A stretch of 64,000 nucleotides of DNA. It comes from Acridotheres tristis (taxonomy: Eukaryota > Chordata > Aves > Passeriformes > Sturnidae). The stretch covers positions 18,047,501-18,111,500 of the forward strand of contig CM072892.1 of NCBI GenBank assembly GCA_037013685.1. The letters are read 5' to 3'. Every line of letters starts with the position of its first letter. Position 1 is the first letter of the stretch. Below the pieces are notes generated by a model that was not told where the DNA came from, ran no database searches, and saw only the letters and a program-made list of their open reading frames with translations. The translations under genes and the position numbers were made by a program. Positions 35,901 to 48,186 of this stretch are shown here, piece after piece.

Positions 35901-37460
35901 ACCAATTGCAATACTAATTTTTCTTCTTTTATTCTCTAAACACACTATGTTTTTAATACAATAGATTATGCTTTAAACAAAGGCAATTTCTTCCTCAGTT
36001 CTTATTTTATATGCTACGAATCTTTTCTAAGTTTCATAGTTTTCATGCAGCGCAGAATTCCGAGCACTAGTCCTCAGGAATGAAATTTCTACAGAAAGGG
36101 TAATATACAACATGGGCCACTATATCTCTGCAAGCTGATATCTGTTCTTAGTTGCAGTCTCTAGATCAGACATTAGTTTAAACAAGCCTAAGAAGCTAAA
36201 GAGCACTTTGAAAGAATAAACAACACAGTGGCATTAAATAATCAGGAGTGAAGCGTGCAGATAAAGAAAAGCCAGAAATCAGGACTAAATTTACTCTTCA
36301 TTAAAGACTGAAGTAAGAGATGTAGTGGCAAATTGTTAAAGCTTTCTTGATTACCTATAAAATAAAAAGTTTAAATTTACTCTAGCTTTTTTATGTCAGT
36401 CTTAAAACTAAAAAACCTGAATTTAAAAATACTGCTATATCCGCCTAGATGTTTATAGAAGAAAAATCCAAAATAATGAAAAAGGTCAGATATGGATTAC
36501 AATATGTTAGTAAAGTCTCACCCTATTCTTAATATCAGTAGATTTTTCAATTATAATTGCTTTTAATTTTTTTAAGCAGATCATTTGACATTCGCAATCT
36601 GATTGAGATTGAAGTGTTGCACTAGCTTTAGTTTATTCAGCTGACAGAGCTAAAGAGAAATAGGTAAAACAGGATGCAGAAAATGTAATTTTTCCCTTAT
36701 GACACCTAATATAGCTTTTGAAAGGCCTATAGATGAAACAAGTTCTAATATATAGTGAGGGAAGCCTTTGAGCAGGATCATGACTTTGCTGTCCTTATCA
36801 TATCATTCCACTGCCTCCTCCAGTGAAAGAGCAGGAAGAAAAATACTTCTGTGCAGATCAGAGTTCCAGCGGTTATTTTTTATGGACTATCACGGAAAGT
36901 TTGGATACAATAATGAAATTATTAATTTTTTAAAGTACTACCAAAACAGAATAAAAATTAAGGATGAGAGATATAAAATCCTTCTTTTGGAATTTCCTGA
37001 TGCATCAGAGAAGGTAGACATCATCTTTAGGAAGTTTCATGAAGGTTTTCAAAAATTCATTATTTTTAGCATCAAAAAGTCATTGGAAAAACCTGAAAAA
37101 TTATATAACAAAATGCAGATGTGTTTTAGGGAAACAAATGTAGCCAGATCTTGGACATCCTTTCCTTGTTTTGAAATGAAGAACATAAAAATTTATGATA
37201 ATTAAATTTAACAAAATAGATTCTTGATTCTATTTGCAGTGCATTAGTATTAAAAAATGCATTATGACTTGCTATCATCCTATATAAAAAGATATGCATT
37301 TGGTCACCAAGACAAGAGAGAGGAAAAAACATAATTCAGCAATGAGGGAGAAAGTGAGAGTCTGGTTGAGGTCAAGTAATGGACAAAGAATTAGACAAAT
37401 CCTTATATATTTGTCTATTATTCACCTGAACAATAAAATAGAGTTGTACTTGAGAAAAGG
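32931..37460. other. Unique AT-rich non-coding DNA, partly A-rich on the forward strand
   Basis: No gene was recognised. 34440-34620 is purine-rich with a small internal repeat of GTGAAGGT/GAAGT words. 34970-36700 is A-rich on the forward strand. The longest frame in the window, 36768-37205 forward (145 codons), is Lys/Ile/Phe-rich and starts in a less biased patch (36770-36880). I recognise no domain, and there is no evidence of splice structure or an upstream promoter, so I treat it as chance. Confidence 0.5.
34669..34707. repeat. (GTTT)n microsatellite with T-rich flanks
   Basis: Four GTTT units in a row, preceded by a run of T and followed by TTTTGTTTTTATTTTT. Simple sequence only. Confidence 0.88.
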
Positions 37461-37527
37461 GGCGTTTGGAACTCGATGTTCTTTAAGGTCCATTCAGCCC
37501 AAAATCTTCTTCAATTCCATGACTCTT
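37461..37527 (+). mobile_element. CR1 3' tail remnant
   Basis: The last stretch of a CR1 in sense orientation: 'ggcgtttggaactcgatgtt' (37461-37480, for 'ggggttggaactagatgatc'), 'ctttaaggtccattcagccc' (37481-37500, for 'tttaaggtcccttccaaccc') and 'aaaatcttcttcaattccatgact' up to 37524, a degraded version of the ATTCTATG octamer tail. The region further left has no recognisable CR1, so the copy was strongly 5' truncated on insertion. The frame at 37294-37608 runs through it. Confidence 0.75.
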
Positions 37528-40500
37528 GTAGTTCTTTTCAGGCACAGCTCAATGGAAAGCTCTATGTCAGCTGTCATCTCAGCCTTTAGTACTGTTTTGA
37601 ATAGTTAACATATTGAATTTAGTTTGTATGGAAATGCAAAAACATCTTTTTTTGGTATGATATCAAATGTGTTAAAGCAAAAAGTGTTAAAAAAAAGATA
37701 TTTTAAAAATAACATTAAAAAAGTTAAAAATACTCTACTTATGTATATGGTAAATAATTTATATGCATATGCTAGTAAATATTATGAAATATAAGAAAAT
37801 TTTACTGTTTTTTTCTCTAAAAATGTCATTGGCACTGATCATGTTACCACAAATAGAGTTTTGTCTCAGTCACTTTATCCTCAGTTTTTTTTCTGGATTA
37901 CATTTATTTGCCTATTCAGATTCTTGCTTTTCTTAATTGCAAATAGCAAATCAAAATCTCTCCTACAGGATTCTGATAAAATAGCCTCTTACAATCCTTA
38001 AAGAAATTCAACAAGTAGAATAAAATGATATTAAAACCTGTAAAATATTCTTCTGTACTTTCTTAAATATGAGAATGAATTAGTTAGTTTATCACCTATT
38101 TGAATGAATCTAAAAGAACTTTATTTGTCCGTTGTTGGAATGACTACAATGTATTAAATTCACTGGAAAGGGGGAAAACAATAGGTCAAATCTCTTGGAG
38201 CTTTGAGAAACCAATTAATTCTATAAAAAAGAAGGAAACAGCAGCTTTCACTTCATTAGACACTACCCAAGAGGGTCAGTCCCTGACAGATAATATAGAG
38301 AATGAATAATAAGAGGATTTATTTTAATGAAGATATTTTTCCAGGTTAAAAAAAGTTAATATAAGATGCAAAATTGAACAACTCTTTTACGCTTTTTGAA
38401 ATAAAGTGGATTAAAATGAAATATCAGGATCTAAATGTAAAATAATTTTATAAAATACCAGAGACCACTCAATACCTTTTCTAAGGATAGAGGATAAGAC
38501 TTGGAAAAATAGGTTGTTTGCAAATCAATGCTCTCTGCCCTTCCAAACTACATTAATTTCCCTAGGTCCAGAGACTAATAAAAACATTATTATCTCCATT
38601 CTAGTTTGTCAGGCGCTCTTTACTCTATTTCTCAGTTTCTATGAAGTCCATCCACACAATGCAGATGACTGATATTTCCCCTTCCAAGAACAGGGGTGTG
38701 AGGGAGAGTATAAAACATCCAGCTAAGTGTGTACTTGAACTGACTAATAAAACCTGTGTTTAACACTAAAACCTCTCTTAAATCATGTAATCTGGGAAAG
38801 AGGATTGCACGTGTAGTACTTCTAAGAAGCCAGAAATTGTATTTCACAGCTGAGGTGAAGCAGCCGGGTGGCAGTGGGGTCAGGGCATTCCTCCTGGCTG
38901 TGGGGAGGTGAAGCTGCAGTCCTTTAGGGCTGCCACAACTCGGGACCACACTTTAACCACCAGGATACTTTAGATTGATACTGGTACCTCCCCAAACCAG
39001 ATGGATGTGGAGGTGCAGATGGGGCTTTTTTATTTTCTACAACTTCTTTACTGGCTTGGACTAAAAGCAATAAAACCACAGCAGAGTGTGGAGACAAATG
39101 AGAGGACCTCCTCCAACACAGGATATCTGTATGCCTATAAATTTCACTTTTCCTTTCGTAGTGTGACCAGCACTGCATCTAGATGTCTTGGTGGCATAGA
39201 TGTATTCTATCAGCTGTCACATGGACCACAAATTTCCAGCTTCCTCCAGGGAAAGCTTCAAAGGAACATGGATAGTTTACCTTAAAGAGAATGAAATCAA
39301 ACTGAGTGAAATGATCCCAGTGCTGCTGAGTAGAAATATGATGTATGAAAGCTATAGCTAGAATTCTAATTTTCAGTGGGACTTGGAAGAAAAGCAGGCT
39401 ACAAAATAATTTTCCAGTTATTAATAATATTTTATTAATTAGGTTTCTCTTATTCTTCAGATGGACTATCTAGCTTCAGGGGACATTCCACAGAACTGGA
39501 TCTAAGAATAGTCTCCTCTTAGCAGGTGTGAACTCATAACTGCTCCCCAGGAAATAAGAATGGTTATTTAAGATTTACACAGTGAACAATGTGTGATTTA
39601 CTGAATCCCATTCATGTCATCATATGCATGAACACAATGCAACTGCAATGAACACAAATGCAACTTCAAAAGAGCCAGAAAAAAGGTGGAGCTAGAGCAG
39701 CACCAGCATGGCTCAGGAGATTTACTGTTGTAGTCCATATTAATTTATATTTTATTTTAAAGTAAATTAATTTATATATTTGATTCTTTTATTTGTAGGA
39801 TCATGCAATGAGACAACTGGTTTAGGAGAGAAAAAATAATCTCACTTTTCAGTAAAAAACACAATGACTTTTCACCTCTACAGCAAAACAGCACAAAAAA
39901 CAAACAAAGCAGCTTCATAATGTCTACAGAAAATGTAGAGAATGAAGCAATTCTAAGAAATAATGTGATTTATGTCAGAATAATTAATCCTTGTATCCAG
40001 TTCTTCCATTTTCACAAAATGTGGACCTGCTTTGTAACACAGAAATAATTGTATTTGTTCTTAATTTCTAAAATCTGACCTATTTCATTCATTCATAATG
40101 CTGTGTAAGGTGGAATGGAGGCTGGAGACGTTCACTCCATATGAAATAGGTCACCTTTCCTTAGCGATGTTTTGAGCACACCCTTCCACTGAAATTGTTT
40201 TAATTTCTCTGGGCTCTGTTATTACTTGATAAACCCTAGAAATATATGCACATAGACCTCATCTGGCTTGTATGCTCATGCTCAGGAGAAAACACAAGAG
40301 AACTTGAGCCCAAAGAACAACCACAGCAATCTGCAGTTTTTTATTCTTCAATAATAAGAGAGTTTCCCAACTGTTTCTCATCTATACATCCAAATAAAGC
40401 ACAGTTTTCAAAGAAGTTCTTCATTTCTTCTCTTATGGGATTTTTAGGATGGTTGAGGTGAAGAGAAGGAAGAAAAAATGAAGGAAGGTTTGTGAAATAT

Positions 40501-43500
40501 TAGACAACTGAGCATATTCACATAGCGTATCTTCTGCTGGAGGATGAATTTGAGATTTAAATAATTGTCTGCAAGAAAAGGTAAATCCCATAGCTAGTAG
40601 ATGACATTTTACAGAAGAGAAATATAGGTGCCTTTACACTAACATTTGTGAATGCCTCTGTGTACTTTGAAGACGAGAGCTCAAAGGAACAGCTTCACAG
40701 TTTCTGCCTTGAAAAGAATTTCTACTCAGCCATCTTTTCTTGAGAAAAATATTGTGGAAATAATTATATTTGCAGGAAAAATCTGAGTTATAATGGAGGA
40801 ACACATCCAACAGAAACCTTTTTATAAAACTACATTAACAGAGTATCTCATTGAAGCATTGCATTGTATTATGTACATAAAAGTTTTGATACTATAAAGC
40901 TATTGAGATGATAAGGTTCATATGCTGGAACAAGAATCTATGTGGGGTGATACACAAGATTAATTTTAAATGCAAATTGCTGCATACATGAATAAAAATC
41001 TACTTTTTTTTCACAGATGAAATTATGTGGCTAATGCTTATAATATAGGAAAATATTATTAGAAAATAAACAATGTTTCATTCCACATCAAACAATCATT
41101 GAAGGCTTCACAGGAAAGCTTTTATAAAAATTCTGTCTCAGGACGTGTATAAGCTATGAATTAATTTCAACTTCACATTAGTCCAATCCATGATCGAAGC
41201 CATTCTGTGGAAGGTGATTTTATAAGAAATGAAATTCCATGGAAAATTTTCACGAGTTTCTCAAAAAGGAATTAACATCAGAGCCAAAGAGCGTATCCTA
41301 ATAATGCTAATTTCCCAATTAAAATAGAGCAAAAGAATGGATTAAAACATAAAAAGTGTCTGGCTTTACATGAGCTTTATTCAAAAAATGTCAAAGTTCT
41401 TTCGTGTTGTCTTGGTGTTTGAATAGTCTCTTCTTCTGCATGGCCATCACTTGTCTTTCACTTAGACAAGCTTTTTTAAAGAGAAAGTTGGTGACAGATT
41501 TCCTGCTGAAGAATCTAATTCCGAACACTATTGTTTAATGCGCCAGTTAGGCTTTACATTACACATAAAACAAACTGTCAAAGCAGTGTTTTCTCTAAAG
41601 AAAGATTTCCACCTACTAGAAGGCCTACAGTCTTGGAGAAAATTGATTGAGCAACACTCAAATACAAAGAGAAGTATATCACTTTCAACTTCATTGATCA
41701 AGGACAAAAACCAGACAATATCTTTGCATCACCTCAATGTAGCCAGAGAAGATATATCCTTTGCACTCACACCACTTACAATTTCCTGTGAATAAAAACA
41801 GTGAAGGAACTAAGCACACTCATTTGAAGCAGGAGAGACCATCATTTTAATCCTTTCATATGAAGAGGAACTCTGAGCTCTGTTCTACAGCAGTAGCTCT
41901 TTTAATTTCAAACACTACACATTGTTTCCTCATGTACAAAGTTTTTTGCCTTTGAGGATGCCTTGGTTTTAATCTGTTTGCACAAGAAAACTCCCCACAT
42001 GAATAGTGTCCCTTGAATCTAATAATTTTCCCTGCCCTTCCCTGAAGTGTTAATCTTGCTGGTGTGTTCCTTCACAGTTAGGTGATCACATTTATATTAC
42101 GTGATGCATTGTACAACTGTGCAATATTAGAGTGGCTTTATTACAGCCACAAATAGCCACTGGAGCTCACTGATCATTCCTCAGTTCTTTCTAGTTCAAA
42201 TTACACTACATAAAACTGAAATATGTTTATGAACATTTCAATAGAAGATGGTTACGTTTTGTGTTGTAAATGGTGGAAGACCCCTTAAAAGGCTGAAATA
42301 GATAAAATGCACAATTTAGACTCCCAAGTGAAGGTGTCATGATGTGATAATATAATACTTAAACCACTTTCTGGGAAGTAAAAAACCTAAACTTTGAATC
42401 TAGGAGATTTTGTCATTGCATCACAGACAATTTTATGCACCTTTCATGGGTTCAAACTTGATTTAGAATTTTGAACTGTTGTACTAAATTATTTTTAAGC
42501 TGATAATACAAGGCATCTACTATGCCCATAGATGGTCCTTTTTTATACAAAGGGAATAATCATAAAGATATACAGTAAACAATATGCTACACAAACTGCA
42601 TTTGCAAGATACTTCCTTTATTGCTCCTATGCTGATCGTTTCCAAGAAGAATGGATCAATTAAATTATCCTCACCAGTTGACCTGCAACTATTCAAATAC
42701 CGTAGGAAAAGAGGTATCTTTGAAAAGTAATACATTGTTTCATAATTCCTGTTTCACACTATTTCTGTGTAACATATTAATTAGTCTATCAAAACAATTG
42801 GAAGAACATACACAAAATTAAAAAGCCTTTCAGGCTTTGTGATGATATTGCTGTTTCAACATCCTGCAGAGCTATGCTTCTAGGTTCAGGCAGTTTATGT
42901 TAAGCATTTCTCAAAATGCCTGGAAGTTTTAAATTTTGAAAGACAAATCCATGATGATATCCAAGGAATGCATTACTTACAGGTTTAGAAGGCCAATCTT
43001 CCTCAAGACAGATGGTCACACTCCAGGCCTTTCTTCTGTATCCTGACTTTTCCACTGTATTATTGTTCTATAAGAATGAATAAATTATTATCCTGTTCAA
43101 TAGCTGCTGCAGACTTAGAAATAAATTGATAAAGACATGGTACCTTCATAAGAGACTAAACAGAAAAGCAAGGTACAATATGAGCATCTTTGTATTGAGA
43201 CTAAATGATCCGAATTTTATTTAATCAGTTTTCTTCTGTAATTACTCTATCCATCATTTCTTTCCCCCTAAAAATAAAGCACAACTAAAAGAAAAATTCC
43301 TTTGTGAACTGTGGCGACATAAGATTGACAAAGCCCAAGTAGGCTCAGTACAGTATCACTGTTAGAGGAAGAAAACTTTGTTTTACTAATTATGTTACAA
43401 AGACAATACATAAAATGCCTGCTTATGAAACACTGACTATATGTGATATATCAACACTTGCAACAGTTTGCTGAGTAACCTACAGAAATGGAATGAGTTT

Positions 43501-44082
43501 GAAAGTTTAATGGTAGAGCTACTTGAGCTGTGCTTTTTCTGGGAAAGTTCTGCATTGATCATTATTCTCTTCACATCTGTTGCTGTTCTTGGCAATGAGA
43601 CCTGATGACCCAGCAAGCTGCCTCCTTCAGATGCCTGGAAAATTAGCCAGTGCTTCAGAACTTGCCCTTTAAATTTAGAGTGACTAGACTTTATCCTACC
43701 ACTAAGCTCATTGATTTAAAATGGTGGGGTTTTGGTACTGGAGAATAAAAAAGAACCAAAAGATCTCTGTAATATTTGAGATCTAACGCTTAGGTTAGTC
43801 AGGATGTGAGATATTTAGAAGTCAGCTTCAGTTTCTAACAGAAATTCCTGGGAGACTTGCTAAACTGCCTATGATTTGGAGCATTTTTCCCTGTTTCTGG
43901 TATCTTTGCATTGGAGTTCTGTCAGCAAAATGTATCCTCCAACCCAGCTCGTCCACAGTAGTTATGACTCAGCCAGGTTGACAAAGTGAGTAACAGTCCT
44001 TCAGAGCATCCTCTGTCACCCTTTAAACTCTTTGACTAAGCTATCATTCCAACATATAGGACTACAACGTCCTGCTGCAAGG
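37528..44082. other. Unique AT-rich non-coding DNA
   Basis: No gene or named interspersed repeat was recognised. 38840-39010 is a modest G+C-rich patch (CAGCCGGGTGGCAGTGGGG) in overlapping short frames on both strands, none with a motif. 41080-41350 has a balanced, non-repetitive texture and is a weak candidate for conserved non-coding DNA. A 20 bp tandem duplication (39628-39668) is listed separately. Confidence 0.55.
39628..39668. repeat. Two-copy 20 bp tandem duplication
   Basis: The unit ATGAACACAATGCAACTGCA (39628-39647) is followed at once by a near-identical copy (39648-39668) that differs by one extra A and a small change near the end. A recent local duplication. Confidence 0.9.
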
Positions 44083-44154
44083 GAAAAAAACCAAACAAAC
44101 CCCCCCCCAAAACCACAAACAACAAACAAACAAGCAAGCAAACAAACAAAAACC
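44083..44154. repeat. (CAAA)n / poly(C) microsatellite
   Basis: CAAA-type units with CAAG variants and an internal run of C at about 44100-44108 form a 70-base low-complexity tract. It lies immediately left of the recognisable LTR region. The reverse frame at 44062-44283 reads through it and is not a gene. Confidence 0.9.
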
Positions 44155-44159
44155 ATCAC

Positions 44160-44546
44160 GAACTGTGGGAGGAGTGGCAGAGATAATGTGTGATAAGGTG
44201 ATCACAGCCCCCATTCCCCATCTCACTGGGCAGCTGTAAGGAGGAGGTAGAGTATTGGGAATAAAATTAGGTTTGGGAAGCAAGAGGAGTGGGAGGAAGC
44301 TGTTTTAAAATTTGGGTTGTTTTAGTTTTTTTCTGGTTATCCTGCTCTGATTTAATTAGTAATAAATTCAGTTAATTTCTCCAAGTGTGTTTTGCCCATG
44401 ATGGTAATCTGTGAGTGATCTCTCCCTGTTCTTATCTCAACCTATGAGCCTTTCATTGTATTTTTTCTCCCCTATGCAGGTGAGGAGGAGAGTGACAAAG
44501 AGGCTTTGGTGAGCACCTGGAACCCAGTCAGGGGTAACCCACTACA
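44160..44546 (+). mobile_element. Endogenous retrovirus LTR, 3' half with polyadenylation signal
   Basis: A forward-oriented LTR remnant of a songbird/neoavian ERV family. Recognisable blocks are 'gaggagtgggaggaagctgt' (44284-44303), 'aaaatttgggttgttttag' (44307-44325), an intact AATAAA signal (44361-44366), 'tctgtgagtgatctctccct' (44408-44427), 'gttcttatctcaacctatga' (44428-44447) and a terminal 'caggggtaacccactaca' (44529-44546) ending in CA. The order polyadenylation signal, R, U5, terminal CA is as in a functional LTR. The left edge is uncertain and may be hidden in the CAAA tract. No retroviral coding sequence adjoins. Confidence 0.8.
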
Positions 44547-46410
44547 CCAAATGTGGTATGAGAGATCTCAGTGTCAAATAATCAGCCTGCAATAGACACT
44601 TGTCATATCCTCCTATAGCATGCGTTACCAGCTAAAGGATTTGGTACTGTTTAATGTCCAACACAATTATTTACCAATGTCTTCTGTCCCGTTAAGCTAA
44701 GCAATTCATATTAATTTCAGATTTCTCTATATGAAGAAGCAGTGCCTGCCTGTCTAAACGTTTTAATCTTCTGTGCAATAAAATGATATTATGTTTCACT
44801 CTGATTGATAAGTTGTGCTATCTAGGGGATTACAGGAGTACTGCAAGTGGCACCAATCATCAAATAAACTCCAAGAGGGAACAGGAGGATTTGTTCTTTT
44901 TCTCCCTGTATGAAATAAGAGATAAAAAAAAGAATTTTTTGGTTCCTTCCCTCCCCCAGATTTGTCTTTCACAAGCACTAATCCTCTCTTGGGTTTTCTC
45001 CAAAGGTTTTATGGACCACTGTATGAAACATGCTGTCATACTGATCATTACAAGATGACACTTTAAAAATATAAATCCAGTAAGAGTGTGATAACCTTCA
45101 TTGTCAACTGGAAGGCAAAAAGGCTGCAAATGCACTCAAGTGAGTTTTTAAAGCCAAGTACAAAGGTGACAGAAAGATTGAAGAGCTAGTCAGCCTGGCT
45201 ATGTCTGGAGGTTGGAAGGAATAGAAGAAATCTAACACGATTATTTTCAGAATTTAAAATATTGTAGATTATGATATTGGTCTAAAGGAAATCTTCAATG
45301 AAGAACATCCTTTATTTAATATGCAATGAACAAAGAAGAATATCTCAAACCAGTATAAAATATTACTTGCCATCACCACTCTCAAACAGCTGTCTGGCAT
45401 AGAGGTGAAAATATCAGACCCTTCAGAATTATTTTTAATATGGAAAGTAACACAAAATTATGTCAGGGATAGAAAGAAGCCCAGAAGGCAATTCAAACAA
45501 ATGGATCATACCCCCTTTTAGAGTGTGCTGGCCTAGAGCAAAAGTCACATAGTGAAAGAAAAATAGAATCAGCCTGTGATGTATGAACATCATAACAGTG
45601 TTAATGTGAACTGGAAAAATGCTAAAATAAAAGTAATGAAAAATATACACCATGCTTTGTGAAACTAATCAGTTTACTTACTTTTCACTGGAGTTTTCTT
45701 TGTTTCTCTTTTCTCTTTCCTAATTTAGACCCTCTAGCCCAGTAATACATAATATTTAATGGGATCTGAGTTAATGCTAATTGTTTTCAAAGCAATTGTG
45801 ATCTTTAAACTGATTTGATTTCTATTGCCTTCTTTATTGGTTTGAGTTAATTCTCCTTTTGGGTGTTTCTCTTAAACTATATAATCCTTAGCTAAATGAA
45901 GTAATTTCTTTTGAAGCTGAAAATCCAGAACCAGAAAAATGAGGGAGTTAAGTTTTATTCAGTAGTTTTAGGTTATTTTTTTCCCCTGCTTTAGTCACAA
46001 TGATGGAGGTATAGAGGAGTAGCTATTTCTCAGGATGGCATATCTTTTTTGAACTCCAGGGGAAAAAAATGTACGGGCACAAACAATCGTGTAAAGCAGT
46101 CTTCATTCATCTATCAATAAATATACTTTCATCTGAGCACCTTGCCAAGGCTGGACACAGCTGCCCTGACAGCAGGCAGCTTCTTCCCTATCAGATGATT
46201 AACAGTGCTTTTCAGGGATGGGGAAGAGCCACCCCACATCCAAGTCCCACATAAACCTCAGGTCTTCCAGACGTTTATATAGTCTCATTCTTCTCTCCAG
46301 TTTTTTTTTTCCCCCTCTTTTGTGGCCGTATTGGGCTACTGGTCTGCAATGCAATTGTGAAGACAAATATGTGTGTGTATTCCAATAACAGGTAAATATT
46401 CTGCTCTCCC

Positions 46411-46426
46411 TTTTTTTTTTTTTTTT
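46411..46426. repeat. Poly(T) tract, 16 T
   Basis: An uninterrupted run of 16 T, followed by CTCTCT. No adjoining retroelement is recognised. Confidence 0.9.
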
Positions 46427-48174
46427 CTCTCTGAACAGATAATTAACTCTGACAAGGGCCTGTCAAAGTAACAGATGATCCTACTCAAACTTCCTCCAGT
46501 CCCTTGGCCTGAATCAAACCAGTGAACCTTTTGGGTTCAGAATATAAAAATACATTAAAAACCCCATGAGATAGACAGAAATCTGTCCTTCCCTGAAACA
46601 TGTCTCAGCATACAGTCAATGAATTTATCATGCATCACTCACTTTGTATCATCAGGTGGATATCAGATTCCAGATGCATCAACGAGAATAACCTCTGAGT
46701 ATCGGAGGGTTTTTCTCAATGCCAACTATTTAGCCAAATTAAAACCTTCAAACATAATGGCTGTTGCAATTATAATAATATTAATTTTAAAAATAGCTGA
46801 CTTTTTAGTAGTCTTTTTTTGACTGTAAAGTTTAAGCAAGGATGAAATAGTAGAAAACTTCAGATTAAAAAAAAAAATCATGCTGGATTCAAGTGCTGCT
46901 ATCTGTGATCAAAAGTTTATTTGGAAAACAAATTCCAGGGGATTAGACATCTGAACTGAACTTGTTTTATTAAACCTGTGCTTAAGCGGGGAAAGAAGAG
47001 GTATCTGTTATACAGCTTTATCAACATTATAAACTCATACAGAAGACACGAGGTTTGCTCCCTTTTTCTGCTCTCTCAGAAGCTTTTCTAATTTTGTTCA
47101 ATGGATGGAAAAAGGAGGAAAAGGGACATTTTAAGATATGCTTAAAAGCAAAGAATTTGAATAACCATTCCCCAAATTTTTTTCTTGTATTTGAAATAGA
47201 ATTAAGTTCCAGTTACAATGGAAATTATATCTTTAAAAATAGCCATTCAGGATTTTACAGTGTAATATCTTTAACTAAAATCTACATGGATCGAGCTTTT
47301 CTTCCACCTCCATAAACCAAATTAGTTGTGTCCCACTTTAAGACAAGCATTTGAAATTAAGCTGAATTCTCTGTTTCCCAGTTTCTCTGTTTTTTACGAG
47401 GCTCAACAAGAAACAACAGAGGAGATGATATCTCATAATCTGTAAAGCTGCAGGAGTAGATAGCTTTCCTTAGCATGACTGATTTAGCACTGCATTTACA
47501 AATTAGTGTTTCTGCACCCTGGCAATACATCGCCATCCAATTCACTTCTGCTCATTAGGAACGTCAGACATTAACCAAGTTTTGCACAAAGGCACGGAGT
47601 TTTCAATTTAGAAACAACTTCAACATCAGCCACCCATCTAAAAATAAAATAAAAATGAAATATTAACACTCTTCCCCTCACAAAGCAGGAGATTCCAAGT
47701 GCCTCACACAAATATTGGTACTTAGTACATTTGGATGTACTAATGAAAACGTATGAAACTCTCTACTTTTCCCTAGTCCTTTAAAGCAGAACAAAAGGAA
47801 AACTGCCTGCTCAGTCATCCCCTGTTTGTTTCTATTCTTCCAAAACCAATTTTTTTGTATTGTATAAAGCTTCAGTAGTCTTTCCTTTTTCTTTCCATAA
47901 AGATGTCCTGCAAGTACTGTGTTCCTAATATAAACCAACCATTAGAAGAATGCCTGCAAGCAGCATGGTGGATCTTGTCCATGCACTGAATACAAAATAG
48001 AAAGTTTAAGTGATAAGAGGATTTAAAAAGAAACCCTCTTTTTTTTCACATTTATATCTCTATCAGATGTTTTATTTTCACAAATTAACTAGTTATTAGG
48101 GTACTATCATCACTAAAGTGTTGCACAAAAATCTAATACTTTTTAAAAAATTCCAAACCTGAAGCAGACTTCTG

Positions 48175-48186
48175 ATATATATATAT
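48175..48186. repeat. (AT)6 microsatellite
   Basis: Six perfect AT dinucleotides in a plain AT-rich setting. Confidence 0.85.

Noticed and set aside
36768..37205. Longest open frame in the window, 145 codons forward
   Set aside because: No domain, signal or family recognised; amino-acid content is what translated AT-rich DNA gives; no promoter, splice signal or conserved neighbour supports it. Expected by chance in 64 kb of six frames.
39739..39771. Perfect 9-base inverted repeat ATTAATTTA / TAAATTAAT with a 15-base loop
   Set aside because: All A/T and short; expected by chance in AT-rich DNA, and too weak for a microRNA hairpin or terminator.
44062..44283. Reverse frame with Cys/Phe/Val-rich end resembling a secreted or membrane peptide
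   Set aside because: It is the antisense reading of a CAAA microsatellite and LTR-adjacent DNA.
45165..45230. Phrase like 'gattgaagagctagtcagcctgg', similar to a CR1 internal segment
   Set aside because: A single short match with no collinear flanking CR1 blocks, so not counted as an element.
46440..46530. Phrase 'agatgatcctactcaaacttcctcc', similar to an antisense CR1 tail
   Set aside because: No octamer tail and no further collinear match.
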